A stretch of 64,000 nt of DNA from CAVVDY01 sp963815775 (lineage in GTDB: Bacteria; Acidobacteriota; Terriglobia; Terriglobales; Acidobacteriaceae). Location: contig CAWFIB010000021.1 in NCBI GenBank assembly GCA_963815775.1, positions 124,001 to 188,000 of the forward strand. The letters are read 5' to 3'. A model generated the notes under the pieces. That model ran no database searches, was not told where the DNA came from, and worked only from the letters and a program-made list of their open reading frames with translations. The translations under genes and the position numbers were made by a program. Within the stretch, counting starts at the first letter, position 1. Each line of letters begins with the position of its first letter. Shown piece after piece: positions 1 to 9,164 of this stretch.

Positions 1-2
1 CC

Positions 3-1004
3 ACCCTGCTGCATGGACTGAAGCGCTACGTCTGCCTGGCGGGCGAAGCGGAGATCGATCCCCATCTGCCTTTCATCTCGCAGTTGAGCGCGGTGGTGAC
101 GGTCAGCGACGATGGTGGCTCCAGCGGACGGCTGCGCAAAGATCTCAACATGCCCGCGCCCGGCGACGTGCGCAACTGCATCGTCGCCCTGGCGGAGGAC
201 GAGGCACTGCTTTCCAGGCTCTTCAAATACCGGTTCAAGGCAGGCGAGGGCCTGGAGGGGCACAGCTTCGGCAACCTGTTCCTGTCGGCGCTGGCGGAAA
301 TTACCGGCGACTTCAGCAAAGCGGTGGAGCTCTCGGCCGCCATCCTGGCCACGCGGGGCAATATCTATCCCGCAACCACCAGCAACGCCCAACTCTACGC
401 CGTGATGGATGACGGCTCCTATGTTCGCGGCGAGACCAACATCACCGCCAGCAACAAGCGCATCGTCGAGTTGCGGATGGCTCCGGCGAATGCCAAGCCG
501 CTGCCGGTTACGCTGGAAGCCATCGAGAGCGCCGACCTGATCACCGTCGGACCGGGATCGCTCTTCACCAGCCTGGTGCCCAACCTGCTGGTACACGACG
601 TGTCGAAGGCGATTCAGGCATCGCGGGCGACCAAAGTTTTCGTATGCAACCTCATGACGCAGGCCAATGAGAGCCTGGGCCTGAGCGCCTCGGACCACAT
701 TCGCGCTCTGTACAAGCACGCGCGGCACGAATTCTTTGAATATGCCCTGATCAACACCACTCCCGCGTCGGAGCCGTTGCGGCAGAAATACGCGGAGCAA
801 CTCCAGTCCCCTATCGAAGCCGACCTGGAGCGCATTGAGGCCCTTGGGGTGAAGCCAATTCTGGGCGACTATCTGACGGAGGAAATGCGCCAGCCGGACG
901 GGCTGATTGCCCGCCATAATACTGTGCACGTGGCGCACGACCTGCTCCGGCTTATGATGGAAGCGCGCGAAACTCCTGTTGCTGCCTCGCGAATGAAGTC
1001 GTAA
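3..1004 (+). CDS. YvcK/GlmR-family (CofD-like) protein, 5' end outside window
   Basis: The protein belongs to the YvcK/GlmR (gluconeogenesis factor, CofD-like) family, which binds UDP-sugars and in Bacillus subtilis stimulates entry of carbon into UDP-GlcNAc synthesis. The reading frame is open from the left edge: the visible N-terminus LLHGLK is the end of the family's nucleotide-binding motif, and VVTVSDDGGSSGRLR is the conserved phosphate-binding stretch. VGPGSLFTSLVPNLL and NLMTQANES further on are also typical. The real start therefore lies left of base 1, and the TTG at 84 is internal. glmU begins 20 bases after the stop, which suggests co-transcription and a shared role in cell-wall precursor supply. 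The family is clear; the regulatory role here is inferred from homologues. Confidence 0.9.
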   Translation, partial: TLLHGLKRYVCLAGEAEIDPHLPFISQLSAVVTVSDDGGSSGRLRKDLNMPAPGDVRNCIVALAEDEALLSRLFKYRFKAGEGLEGHSFGNLFLSALAEITGDFSKAVELSAAILATRGNIYPATTSNAQLYAVMDDGSYVRGETNITASNKRIVELRMAPANAKPLPVTLEAIESADLITVGPGSLFTSLVPNLLVHDVSKAIQASRATKVFVCNLMTQANESLGLSASDHIRALYKHARHEFFEYALINTTPASEPLRQKYAEQLQSPIEADLERIEALGVKPILGDYLTEEMRQPDGLIARHNTVHVAHDLLRLMMEARETPVAASRMKS

Positions 1005-1024
1005 TCGTCGCAACGAATCGAGAC

Positions 1025-2482
1025 ATGATGCCAAACCCGAGTTCTGCCTCATCCGCCCACGAGCAGCCCGACTACCTGTTCGCCATCGCAATTCTGGCGG
1101 CAGGCAAAGGCACCCGGCTCAAATCGCGGCATCCCAAGGTCCTGCACGAGATTGGCGGGCGGCCGCTGCTGGCGCACGTCGTGGCCGCCGCCCGGCGCGT
1201 GGTACCGCCGCAAAACATCTTTGCCATCATTGGGCACGAGGCGGATCGGGTGGAGGCGGCGCTGTGCTCGACGGGCATCCACTTCGTGCTGCAGGCAGAC
1301 CAACTAGGGACGGGACACGCCATCATGCAGGCGCGCAGCGCCTTGCAGCAGTTCGCACATGTGCTGGTGCTCTCCGGCGATGTGCCGCTCATCCAGGCAC
1401 AGACCATCGCGGGGGTGCGTGATTTTCACATCGACAGCGATGCTGCCATGACCGTGCTCACCGCGCGTCCTGACGATCCTACGGGATACGGACGGATCTT
1501 CCGGCGCACGCTGCACGGGCGGACCACCGACGAGCTGGAGCGCATTGTCGAGCAGAGGTCGCTCACCGGCGACGAAGGCGAGCAGCGCGAGGTCAACTCC
1601 GGCATCTACGCCTTTGCCACCAAGCCGCTGTTCCGGCACATCGACCGGCTGACCACCGACAACTCTGCGCGCGAGTTCTATCTCACCGACATGGCCGCCA
1701 TCCTGAGCGGCTCCGGCGAAAGGGTGATGGCCCTGGCCGCCGATGATTCCAACGAAGTGCTGGGCGTGAACACGCGCATGGAACTGGCGAAGCTCGATGC
1801 CAAGCTGCGCGCCAGGAAGGCGAACGAACTGATGGCGGCAGGCACCACTATCTTCCGTCCTGAGACCTGCGACATCGATGCCGACGTTGAAGTCGGGAGC
1901 GATACGGTGATCGAGCCGTTCGTGCAGATCATCGGGAAGACGAAGATCGGTTCCGACTGTCGCATTCGCTCGTATTCGGTGATCACCAACTGCGAGATCG
2001 GCGATGGAGTGCTGATCAAGCCGGGCTGCATCATGGAAGACTCGGTGGTGCGCAACGGAGCTGAGCTGGGCCCATATACGCATCTGCGGCCGGGCAGCGA
2101 CATCGGCGAGCGCGCTCACGTCGGCAATTTTGTTGAGACCAAGAAGACCCGGATGGGCAAGGGATCGAAAGCCAATCACCTGAGCTATCTCGGCGACTCG
2201 GAAATTGGTGAAGGAGTGAACGTGGGCGCCGGCACCATCACCTGCAACTACGACGGAGTCGGGAAATATCCGACCGTTATCGAAGATGGGGTTTTCGTGG
2301 GAAGCGACGCCACGCTGGTTGCGCCGGTGCGTCTCGGCAAAGGGTCGTATATCGGGGCGGCGTCGTGCATCACCGAAGACGTTCCGGCTGACGCGCTGGC
2401 TTTGGGCCGGGGCCGGCAGGTGAACAAGCCCGGCTGGGCGGCGGAACGAAGAGCTAAAAGGAAAAAGTCCGCGAATAGCTGA
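1025..2482 (+). CDS. glmU: Bifunctional UDP-GlcNAc pyrophosphorylase / GlcN-1-P N-acetyltransferase
   Basis: GlmU makes UDP-N-acetylglucosamine: the C-terminal domain acetylates glucosamine-1-phosphate and the N-terminal domain couples the product to UTP. The N-terminal nucleotidyltransferase signature LAAGKGTRLKS is at about residues 24-34. VNSGIYAF and YLTDM follow, then a left-handed beta-helix of hexapeptide repeats from about residue 275. HVGNFVETKK carries the expected catalytic histidine, and NVGAGTITCNYDG binds acetyl-CoA and sugar in homologues. At 485 residues it is slightly longer than the usual ~455 because of a ~20-residue N-terminal extension and a basic tail. A second ATG one codon later is an equally possible start. 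It follows the YvcK-like gene by 20 bases. Confidence 0.96.
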   Translation: MMPNPSSASSAHEQPDYLFAIAILAAGKGTRLKSRHPKVLHEIGGRPLLAHVVAAARRVVPPQNIFAIIGHEADRVEAALCSTGIHFVLQADQLGTGHAIMQARSALQQFAHVLVLSGDVPLIQAQTIAGVRDFHIDSDAAMTVLTARPDDPTGYGRIFRRTLHGRTTDELERIVEQRSLTGDEGEQREVNSGIYAFATKPLFRHIDRLTTDNSAREFYLTDMAAILSGSGERVMALAADDSNEVLGVNTRMELAKLDAKLRARKANELMAAGTTIFRPETCDIDADVEVGSDTVIEPFVQIIGKTKIGSDCRIRSYSVITNCEIGDGVLIKPGCIMEDSVVRNGAELGPYTHLRPGSDIGERAHVGNFVETKKTRMGKGSKANHLSYLGDSEIGEGVNVGAGTITCNYDGVGKYPTVIEDGVFVGSDATLVAPVRLGKGSYIGAASCITEDVPADALALGRGRQVNKPGWAAERRAKRKKSANS

Positions 2483-2499
2483 AAGTTTCGGTGCGCTGA

Positions 2500-2525
2500 A
2501 AAGGGAGGCCCCGGAGCCTCCCTTT
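2500..2525. terminator. Hairpin between convergent glmU and lipoprotein gene
   Basis: A perfect 10-bp inverted repeat (AAAGGGAGGC / GCCTCCCTTT) with a 6-base loop lies between the convergent ends of glmU and the lipoprotein gene. The A/T flanks of the stem give a short U-tract in either direction, so it can serve as a bidirectional intrinsic terminator. Confidence 0.8.
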
Positions 2526-2565
2526 GTCGCTACTTGGAAGCCAGAGTTGTCTACCGCGCCGGAAC

Positions 2566-3357
2566 TTATTCGCCCCGGGAATGCTTCGCCGAGCGATGCA
2601 CGGTGAGCGAGTTCGCCAGGCGGAAGGTCACGACCGTTTCGGCGGGAATCTGCAAGTCCTTGTTGCCGGTGAACACTGCGCCGGCAGTACCGGCCCCAGC
2701 GCCGACAAGGCCACCGATGAGAGCGCCCTTGCCGCCGCCGGCGATGCCACCGATCAGCGCGCCTGCGCCAGTTCCGCCACCGATGGCGACCGCGGAGCGC
2801 TTACCTTTTCCCTTCACCGTCTGAGTAAAGGTCGACGTCGCGATCTCGGTAGGAACTCCGCCAACATTGATGGAATTCAGCGTAATCGAGAGGACGCCTG
2901 CGCCCTTGAACTTGCCGGGCGATTTGGATTCGACCACGGTTCCGCTTACGCCCGCGCCAGATGGGATGGCTACCGCGCCGCCAGCGACCACGGACTTAGC
3001 CAGGGTGCCATTGAAGGGCTGGCCGTCCTGCGCTGTCTTGGTGTCGAGCGTAGAGCCCAGGCGTACCAGCAAAGACGTGCCCGCAGGAACCACCAGCGGT
3101 GGTGGCGGCGGTGGGGGAGCTGGCGCCTCAGCTACGGGTGCCGGTGCGGGAGCTTGCTGCGCGGGGGCTGGAGCCGGCGCGGGAGCTGACTGGGCGGCTT
3201 GCCCGGCCGCGGGTGTGCCGCCCGGAGCCGTCTGGGCGGTTTGCGCCGACTGGTCGGTGGACGGCGGCGTCTGCGCCTGTTCGGTCTTCTTGCTGCAGCC
3301 GGCCATACCGACAATAAGAAACGCACCTAATACGAGGCCAATAATTCGAGATCGCAT
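2566..3357 (-). CDS. Proline/alanine-rich lipoprotein with glycine-zipper segment
   Basis: This is a secreted lipoprotein of unknown function. A signal peptide ends in the lipobox VGMAGC (Cys near residue 21). A low-complexity Ala/Pro/Gln linker follows to about residue 90, including a run of consecutive prolines. A folded region (VPAGTSLLVRLGSTLDTKTAQDG...) resembles conserved acidobacterial secreted domains that begin with a 'tolerated/variable' beta barrel. Near the C-terminus, GGGTGAGALIGGIAGGGKGALIGG (split here: GGGTGAGALIGG, then IAGGGKGALIGG) is a glycine zipper, usually membrane-associating. It is convergent with glmU and shares its terminator. No enzymatic motif is visible. Confidence 0.8.
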   Translation of the reverse strand: MRSRIIGLVLGAFLIVGMAGCSKKTEQAQTPPSTDQSAQTAQTAPGGTPAAGQAAQSAPAPAPAPAQQAPAPAPVAEAPAPPPPPPPLVVPAGTSLLVRLGSTLDTKTAQDGQPFNGTLAKSVVAGGAVAIPSGAGVSGTVVESKSPGKFKGAGVLSITLNSINVGGVPTEIATSTFTQTVKGKGKRSAVAIGGGTGAGALIGGIAGGGKGALIGGLVGAGAGTAGAVFTGNKDLQIPAETVVTFRLANSLTVHRSAKHSRGE

Positions 3358-3478
3358 ATTCTGCTCCTTGTGGATGCCGCCGAATCGGGGGGTCCAGACA
3401 AACTGCTGTTAAGCCTTCGAGCTAATTCTAGCTCGTAAGGGCTTTGGATAGAGCAAAATCTCGACAGACGCTCCGCCG

Positions 3479-4855
3479 CTACTGTGCGAGGGGCTGCTCG
3501 ACAACTGCTTGCGGTTCTTCCCTGATCGTCCGCCGCAAGCCGATGTATCCGACTATCCCTGCCACCAGGGACGCCCCCAGGATGGCGGCTTTGGCGTCGA
3601 TCAGCATCATGCGATCACTAAAGGCAAGCGAGCTGATAAAGATGGAAACCGTAAAACCGATGCCGGCCAACATACCGACTGCGGCCACCAGCCTCCAGCT
3701 CACATGCTTGGGAAGGCTGGCAAATCCCATCTTCACCGCAGCCCATGAAAATAGAGTGATTCCCACCGGTTTGCCAATCACGAGACCAAAGAAGACACCC
3801 CAGGCGACGTGGCTGCGCAGCAGCTCGCCCACGCCACCCAGAGAAAACTCCACGCCCGCGTTGGCCAGTGCGAACAAGGGCAGGACGAGAAACGATACCC
3901 AATCGTTCAGTTTTCGGGCCAGCCGCTCGGACGGAGACTCGGTCGCGCTGACCACCTGCTCCAGTACCCCGAGCATTCGATTGGCGGCCGTAACGTCGTT
4001 GGCGGCCAAGGCATCGCGATAACGCTGGACCACGTCGCTCCCGATGCTCTCAAACTCCTCAAAGCTCAGCCCCGGCGTGGTGGGCACCATGAATCCCAGA
4101 ATCACGCCGGCGATGGTCGCATGGATGCCGGAGCGCAGGATTGCCACCCAGAAAAGAATTCCCAACAGGGCAAAGATTATGGAATGCCGGATGCCCACGC
4201 GATAGACGAGATACAGAATGATCAGCAGAAGCAAGCCTACGACCAGCGACTGGATCCGTAACGTCTCGGTATAGAAGATGGCAATGACTGCGATGGCCCC
4301 AATGTCATCGGCGATGGCCAGCGAGAGCAGGAAGACCTTCAGTTCCGGAGGAATTCCCTTTACCATGGCGAGCACGCCGAGAGAGAAGGCAATGTCGGTC
4401 GCCATGGGAATTCCCCAGCCGTGCGCGCTGGCCTGATGGAAGTTGATTACGGCATAGATGAGCGCCGGGACGACCATTCCACCCAGCGCCGCGACGATGG
4501 GCAGCGACGCGCGCCGCATGTCCGAAAGCTCGCCGTGCACGATCTCGTGCTTGATCTCCATCCCGACGAGGAAAAAGAAGATGGCCATCAAAGCGTCGTT
4601 GATCCAGGCGTGTACGGGCAGTTGCAGGCGTGACAGTTGCAGCTCCATGTCCCATACGTGGTGGTAGGACTCGTGCCACGGAGAGTTCGCCCACACCAGG
4701 GCGGCAATCGCCCCCAGCAGCAGCACAATGCTGCTGACGCCCTGGATGTGAATGAATTCCTGGATTGGCACCACCAGTGCCCTGGTCACGAGCGACTCGC
4801 GGATTTGCACCGAGAGTGCGCCGGCGGTACGCGGAGGAATGCCTGAGTGGCTCAT
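3479..4855 (-). CDS. nhaA: Na+/H+ antiporter NhaA
   Basis: NhaA exchanges two protons for one sodium ion across the inner membrane and supports pH and sodium homeostasis. The family signatures are present: MAIFFFLVGMEIKHE after the first helices, IPMATDIAFSLGVLA with the conserved TDIAF aspartate, and LSLAIADDIGAI with the paired transport aspartates. About eleven to twelve hydrophobic segments can be counted. The length, 458 residues, exceeds the E. coli protein (~388) mainly through a cytoplasmic loop (PTTPGLSFEEFE...VVSATESPSERLARK) typical of longer family members. An RBS-like GGAG sits just before the ATG. It is a single gene facing away from ftsK. Confidence 0.95.
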   Translation of the reverse strand: MSHSGIPPRTAGALSVQIRESLVTRALVVPIQEFIHIQGVSSIVLLLGAIAALVWANSPWHESYHHVWDMELQLSRLQLPVHAWINDALMAIFFFLVGMEIKHEIVHGELSDMRRASLPIVAALGGMVVPALIYAVINFHQASAHGWGIPMATDIAFSLGVLAMVKGIPPELKVFLLSLAIADDIGAIAVIAIFYTETLRIQSLVVGLLLLIILYLVYRVGIRHSIIFALLGILFWVAILRSGIHATIAGVILGFMVPTTPGLSFEEFESIGSDVVQRYRDALAANDVTAANRMLGVLEQVVSATESPSERLARKLNDWVSFLVLPLFALANAGVEFSLGGVGELLRSHVAWGVFFGLVIGKPVGITLFSWAAVKMGFASLPKHVSWRLVAAVGMLAGIGFTVSIFISSLAFSDRMMLIDAKAAILGASLVAGIVGYIGLRRTIREEPQAVVEQPLAQ

Positions 4856-5159
4856 GCGCGCTCCAGTTTAATTGCTCCCCCCGGACATGTAGCAATGAAT
4901 CGCACTGCAGCAGGGTTGTTTTTTTGGTTTTTTGATGATGCCCGGCGTCGCCTTGGGGCATTTACTTCGACAACGGCCCCCGGGTTGATTTCTCTCCGCA
5001 GCCTCGGACCGTTTGGCATAATCATCTTGCTCTGGCTTTATAAGCCGCACGCCGTCGAGGGTTGGCGGTGCGGTCCGCAAATGGCAGCTTTCAGGTCACG
5101 CGTTCCGGCTTTCCCGTGCGCGGGGTGATGTTTGCCTGGGCTCCGATCAATAAGGCAAC
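4856..5159. other. Intergenic region between divergent nhaA and ftsK
   Basis: These 304 bases separate the divergent starts of nhaA and ftsK and must hold promoters for both. A run of T with G interruptions is at 4916-4937. I could not pick out a convincing sigma-70 pair with correct spacing for either gene and see no coding potential. Confidence 0.5.
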
Positions 5160-7652
5160 ATGACCAACCGGAAACGCCGTGGCCCGGCGAAGCGGCCATC
5201 GGCCGGCATGACATTCGTCTCCCACGCCTTCAGACCGACGTCGAACCGGCGGCTCAATGAGCTCGTCGGATTTCTGGCGCTGGTCACCGCGACTCTCCTT
5301 GTCCTCGCCCTGATTTCCTACTCGCCGCTCGATCCTTCGTGGAACACCGCGGCTACGCCACCGGCGTCGCGTCCGGCGCACAACTGGATTGGACCGGTGG
5401 GTGCCATGCTCAGCGATCTCGCGTTCCAGCTTTTTGGGATTTCGATTTTCCTGATTCCCGTCTTTCTGGTGCTGTACGCGCTGCGCTGGTTCCGCTCCGC
5501 GGCGATTGGTTCTCCCGTGGCCAAGACGCTGGGGGCGGCGGCCCTGGTAGTTTTCACCTCAGGCTTCATCGGTCTGCTGCCCTGGCACTTCCGCTGGCGG
5601 CAGGCGATACCGGCAGAAGGGCTGCTGGGACGCATCGTCGCCGATGGGCTCATTCACTACCTCAACGTCGTCGGAGCCTACCTGGTCTGCCTGGCGGCCA
5701 TTGCGGTGGCGCTGTATCTGTCCACCACCTTCTCGTTTGGCGCGATTCGTATCTGGTCGCAGACGCGGCTCTCGTTCGCCTACGCGGCGCTGGACAGGTT
5801 TGCCGATTGGCGCACCGGGCGCGCTCGCCGCCGCGCCGCCCGCGAGCTGGAGAAGAAGCGCGCAGCCGCGGCCAATGCCAAGCCCGTGGTGACGGCGCAA
5901 CTGGTGCCGCGTCGAGCCAGCGAGCAACCGGGGGCGCCTCCGGTTGTCGAACAGATCGTTGCACCTCCTCCGCCGCCCCCGGCACGTGCTGAGAATGTGC
6001 GTACCGGCATCGAGCGCACGCTTGGTGGAGAGCCGATGCCTGCGCAGCCGGTGGGGCTTCCCAGGCAGCCGGAGTCTCCAACCCAGGAAGCCCCGGCAGA
6101 AGCCGAGACGATCGCGGTGGGAACTCGCGCCGACAGCGTGCCCCACGGCAAGACAACCATGCCGCGTATTGCCGGCGGTTACAAATTGCCTTCGACTGCG
6201 TTGCTGCGCCGCGCCGATGAGCACAGCGCCATCGATGAAGAGGAGCTGAAGAACCTGGCGCAGGTGCTGCAGGAGAAGTGCGGCGAGTTCGACGTGCGCG
6301 GCTCGGTATCACAGATCAACCCTGGCCCGGTGGTAACGACTTTCGAGTTCAAGCCGGAAGCCGGCATCAAGTACAGCCGCATCACCGGGCTGAGCGATGA
6401 CCTGTGTCTTGCGCTGCGGGCGGAGAGCATTCTCATCGAGCGCATGGCGGGCAAATCGACGGTCGGCATTCAGGTGCCGAACCATCAGCGCGAAACCATC
6501 TGGCTGCGCGAGGTGGTCGAGGCGCGCGAGTTCCTGGCCTCCAAATCCAAGCTGACGCTGGCGCTGGGCAAAGACATCAACGGCCGCATTGTCACTGCCG
6601 ACCTGAACAGCATGCCGCACCTGCTGATCGCCGGCTCTACCGGATCGGGCAAGAGCGTGGCCATCAATGCGTTCATCATGTCGGTGCTGTACAAGGCAAC
6701 ACCGGACGAAGTGAAGCTGATTCTGGTCGATCCCAAGCGGCTGGAGCTGGGCAACTACGAAGGCGTGCCGCATCTGCACACCCCGATCATCACCGAGCCC
6801 AAGCTGGCCTCGAATGCGCTGCGCAACGCGGTACGCGAGATGGAGCGCCGCTTGAAGGTGCTGGCGGAGAAGGGCGTGCGCAACATCGACCAGTACAACC
6901 GGCTGTTCGAAGAGAACACCCCGAGCCTGTTCGACGACGGCAGCGAGGCCCGGCCGCTGCCCTACATCGTCATCATCATCGACGAGCTGGCCGACCTGAT
7001 GATGCTCGACGGGCAGAACGTGGAAGCCTCGATCACCCGCCTGGCGCAGATGGCGCGCGCGGTGGGCATTCATTTGGTGCTTGCCACCCAGCGGCCATCG
7101 GTCGACGTCATCACCGGGCTGATCAAGGCGAACTTCCCGGCGCGTATCTCGTTCCGCGTCGCGACCAAGATCGACTCGCGAACCATTCTCGACGCCAATG
7201 GCGCCGAAGCCCTGCTGGGCCGCGGCGACATGCTGTACCTGCCCAACGGCTCGGCCCGCGTGCACCGCGTTCACGCCCCGTTTGTCACGGAGAAGGAGAT
7301 CGCGGCGGTGGTCGAGTTCTGGAAGGCGCAGGCCCCGGCACAGTATCAGGAGAACTTCCTGGCGGCTCCGCGCGACGATGACGATGGTTCTTCGTCGGAG
7401 GCAGGCGGCGGTGGAGACGGCAGCGGCGAGAATGACGAACTCTTCATGGACGCCGTGCGCATTGTGCTGGACTACGGAAAGGCATCGACCTCTCTGCTGC
7501 AGCGCCGGCTGCGCATCGGCTATGGCCGTGCCGCCCACCTGATTGACCTCATGGAGCGGGATGGCATCGTAGGCGCCGCCGACGGGCCCAAGCCGCGCGA
7601 GGTCCTCAAACGTCCCGACTGGCTGAGCGAAGTCGAAGACGCCATGCGCTAA
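5160..7652 (+). CDS. ftsK: FtsK/SpoIIIE DNA translocase
   Basis: This is a septal DNA pump that moves chromosome ends and directs dimer resolution at division. The N-terminus has a basic start and about four membrane helices (residues ~35-200). A variable Ala/Pro-rich linker follows (~240-345), then the RecA-like motor. The motor has Walker A GSTGSGKS near residue 491, VDPKRLELGNY, Walker B IVIIIDELADLMM near 600, and LATQRPSVDVITGLIKANFPARI. The C-terminal gamma winged helix (STSLLQRRLRIGYGRAAHLIDLME) is the part that reads KOPS-type polarity sequences in homologues. At 830 residues it has a short linker compared with E. coli FtsK. It is followed by the glcDEF operon after 63 bases. Confidence 0.96.
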   Translation: MTNRKRRGPAKRPSAGMTFVSHAFRPTSNRRLNELVGFLALVTATLLVLALISYSPLDPSWNTAATPPASRPAHNWIGPVGAMLSDLAFQLFGISIFLIPVFLVLYALRWFRSAAIGSPVAKTLGAAALVVFTSGFIGLLPWHFRWRQAIPAEGLLGRIVADGLIHYLNVVGAYLVCLAAIAVALYLSTTFSFGAIRIWSQTRLSFAYAALDRFADWRTGRARRRAARELEKKRAAAANAKPVVTAQLVPRRASEQPGAPPVVEQIVAPPPPPPARAENVRTGIERTLGGEPMPAQPVGLPRQPESPTQEAPAEAETIAVGTRADSVPHGKTTMPRIAGGYKLPSTALLRRADEHSAIDEEELKNLAQVLQEKCGEFDVRGSVSQINPGPVVTTFEFKPEAGIKYSRITGLSDDLCLALRAESILIERMAGKSTVGIQVPNHQRETIWLREVVEAREFLASKSKLTLALGKDINGRIVTADLNSMPHLLIAGSTGSGKSVAINAFIMSVLYKATPDEVKLILVDPKRLELGNYEGVPHLHTPIITEPKLASNALRNAVREMERRLKVLAEKGVRNIDQYNRLFEENTPSLFDDGSEARPLPYIVIIIDELADLMMLDGQNVEASITRLAQMARAVGIHLVLATQRPSVDVITGLIKANFPARISFRVATKIDSRTILDANGAEALLGRGDMLYLPNGSARVHRVHAPFVTEKEIAAVVEFWKAQAPAQYQENFLAAPRDDDDGSSSEAGGGGDGSGENDELFMDAVRIVLDYGKASTSLLQRRLRIGYGRAAHLIDLMERDGIVGAADGPKPREVLKRPDWLSEVEDAMR

Positions 7653-7715
7653 GTGTGCCCTCACGAAAGCGATTCAGGGTGGTCCTGCTGGTGATAGACT
7701 CCTCCTTTCAGTCTC

Positions 7716-9164
7716 ATGGGCTCTCAGCGCAACTCCGCGCTTGCCGACCAACTGCGGGCCATTGTCGGCCGTGATTATGTTCTCGACCGCCCTGAAGACC
7801 TGATGCTGTACGAGTACGACGGTGGCGTGCGCACAAGTACTCCCGATGCCGTTGTATTTCCTCAAGCCACCGAACAGGTCTCCCGCATCGTCAAGCTAGC
7901 TGCCCACGAACGCATTCCCGTAGTTCCTCGCGGCGCCGGCACCGGCCTGAGTGGCGGCGCCATCCCCGTGGAAGGCGGCATCCTGATCGCCTTCTCGCGC
8001 ATGAACCGCATCCTGGAAGTCGATGCCGAGAACATGCGTGCCGTGGTGCAGCCGGGAGTCGTGAATCAGACATTGTCTGACAATGTGGCACATCTCGGGT
8101 TGTACTTCGCGCCCGATCCTTCCAGCCAGAAAGCCTGCACCATCGGCGGCAACGTGGCCGAGAACTCCGGCGGACCGCACACCCTGATGTACGGCGTCAC
8201 CGTGAACCACGTGACCGGGCTGGAAGTCGTTCTGCCCGACGGCGAGATCGTTCACTATGGGGGCAAGGCGGCGGAGAGCGCCGGCTACGATCTGACCGGC
8301 TTCTTCGTCGGCTCGGAAGGGACGCTCGGCATCGTGACTGCCGCGACCGTCAAGCTGCTGCGCCGCCCGGAACGCATTGCCACGCTGCTGGGAATCTTCG
8401 AAACGATTGACGACGCTGCGAAAACAGTTGCTGCCATTACGGCCGCGGGCGTTACTCCCGCCGCGCTGGAGATGCTCGACGGCTGGACCTTGCAGACCAT
8501 CGAAGCATTTTGCCATGCAGGCTATCCCTTGGATGCGGGCGCGGTGCTGCTGATCGAGTTGGACGGCCTGGCGGAGTTGGTGGAAGAGCAGTCGCAGATC
8601 GTGCGACAGGTCTGCTTCGAGCAACATGCGCGGGAAGTGCGCCGGGCTAAAGATGAGAATGAACGCGCCCTGCTGTGGAAGGGCCGCAAGAACGCCTTCG
8701 GCGCGCTGGGCCGCGTGAGCTCGTCGTTTTACACCCAGGACGGCGTGGTGCCGCGCACCCAGATTCCTGCCGTGCTGCAATTCATCGGCGAAATTTCGAA
8801 GAAGTACGGCCTGCGCATCGGCAACATCTTCCATGCCGGCGACGGCAACCTGCATCCGCTCATCCTGTTTGACGCGCGCGACCCCAGGCAAATGAAGATG
8901 GTGGAGGATGCGGGGCGCGAGATTCTGCAGTACTGCATCGATGCCGGTGGCTCCATCACCGGCGAGCACGGTGTAGGCATCGAGAAGCGCGACCTGATGC
9001 CGCTACTCTTCAGCAATGACGATCTCGACGTGATGCTTAGCCTGCGCAATGCCTTCAATCCCAATGGGGTGCTCAATCCCGCCAAAATTTTCCCGACCAG
9101 CCGGACGTGCGTAGAGACGCGTGGTCCCGCAGCAAACCCGGTGCTCGCGCAGGAGGGCATGTGA
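7716..9164 (+). CDS. glcD: Glycolate oxidase FAD subunit GlcD
   Basis: GlcD is the catalytic flavoprotein of the membrane-associated glycolate oxidase complex and oxidises glycolate (or a related 2-hydroxy acid) to glyoxylate. A PCMH-type FAD domain is marked by VPRGAGTGLSGGAIPVEGG at residues ~68-86 and GGNVAENSGG. The C-terminal FAD-linked oxidase domain carries FHAGDGNLHPLILFD and TGEHGVGIEKR, the usual substrate and metal region. The length of 482 residues matches the family. The stop overlaps the glcE start (GTGA), so the three genes glcD-glcE-glcF are translationally coupled. The exact substrate (glycolate or D-lactate) cannot be told from sequence alone. Confidence 0.93.
   Translation: MGSQRNSALADQLRAIVGRDYVLDRPEDLMLYEYDGGVRTSTPDAVVFPQATEQVSRIVKLAAHERIPVVPRGAGTGLSGGAIPVEGGILIAFSRMNRILEVDAENMRAVVQPGVVNQTLSDNVAHLGLYFAPDPSSQKACTIGGNVAENSGGPHTLMYGVTVNHVTGLEVVLPDGEIVHYGGKAAESAGYDLTGFFVGSEGTLGIVTAATVKLLRRPERIATLLGIFETIDDAAKTVAAITAAGVTPAALEMLDGWTLQTIEAFCHAGYPLDAGAVLLIELDGLAELVEEQSQIVRQVCFEQHAREVRRAKDENERALLWKGRKNAFGALGRVSSSFYTQDGVVPRTQIPAVLQFIGEISKKYGLRIGNIFHAGDGNLHPLILFDARDPRQMKMVEDAGREILQYCIDAGGSITGEHGVGIEKRDLMPLLFSNDDLDVMLSLRNAFNPNGVLNPAKIFPTSRTCVETRGPAANPVLAQEGM

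Noticed and set aside
6309..7664. Long open frame on the minus strand (451 codons) opposite ftsK
   Set aside because: It is antisense to the conserved ftsK motor domain, has the amino-acid composition of a GC-rich shadow frame and shows no motif.
9107..9160. Longer glcE start
   Set aside because: It overlaps glcD by 58 bases with a basic leader, while the GTG at 9161 has a strong Shine-Dalgarno sequence and couples to the glcD stop.
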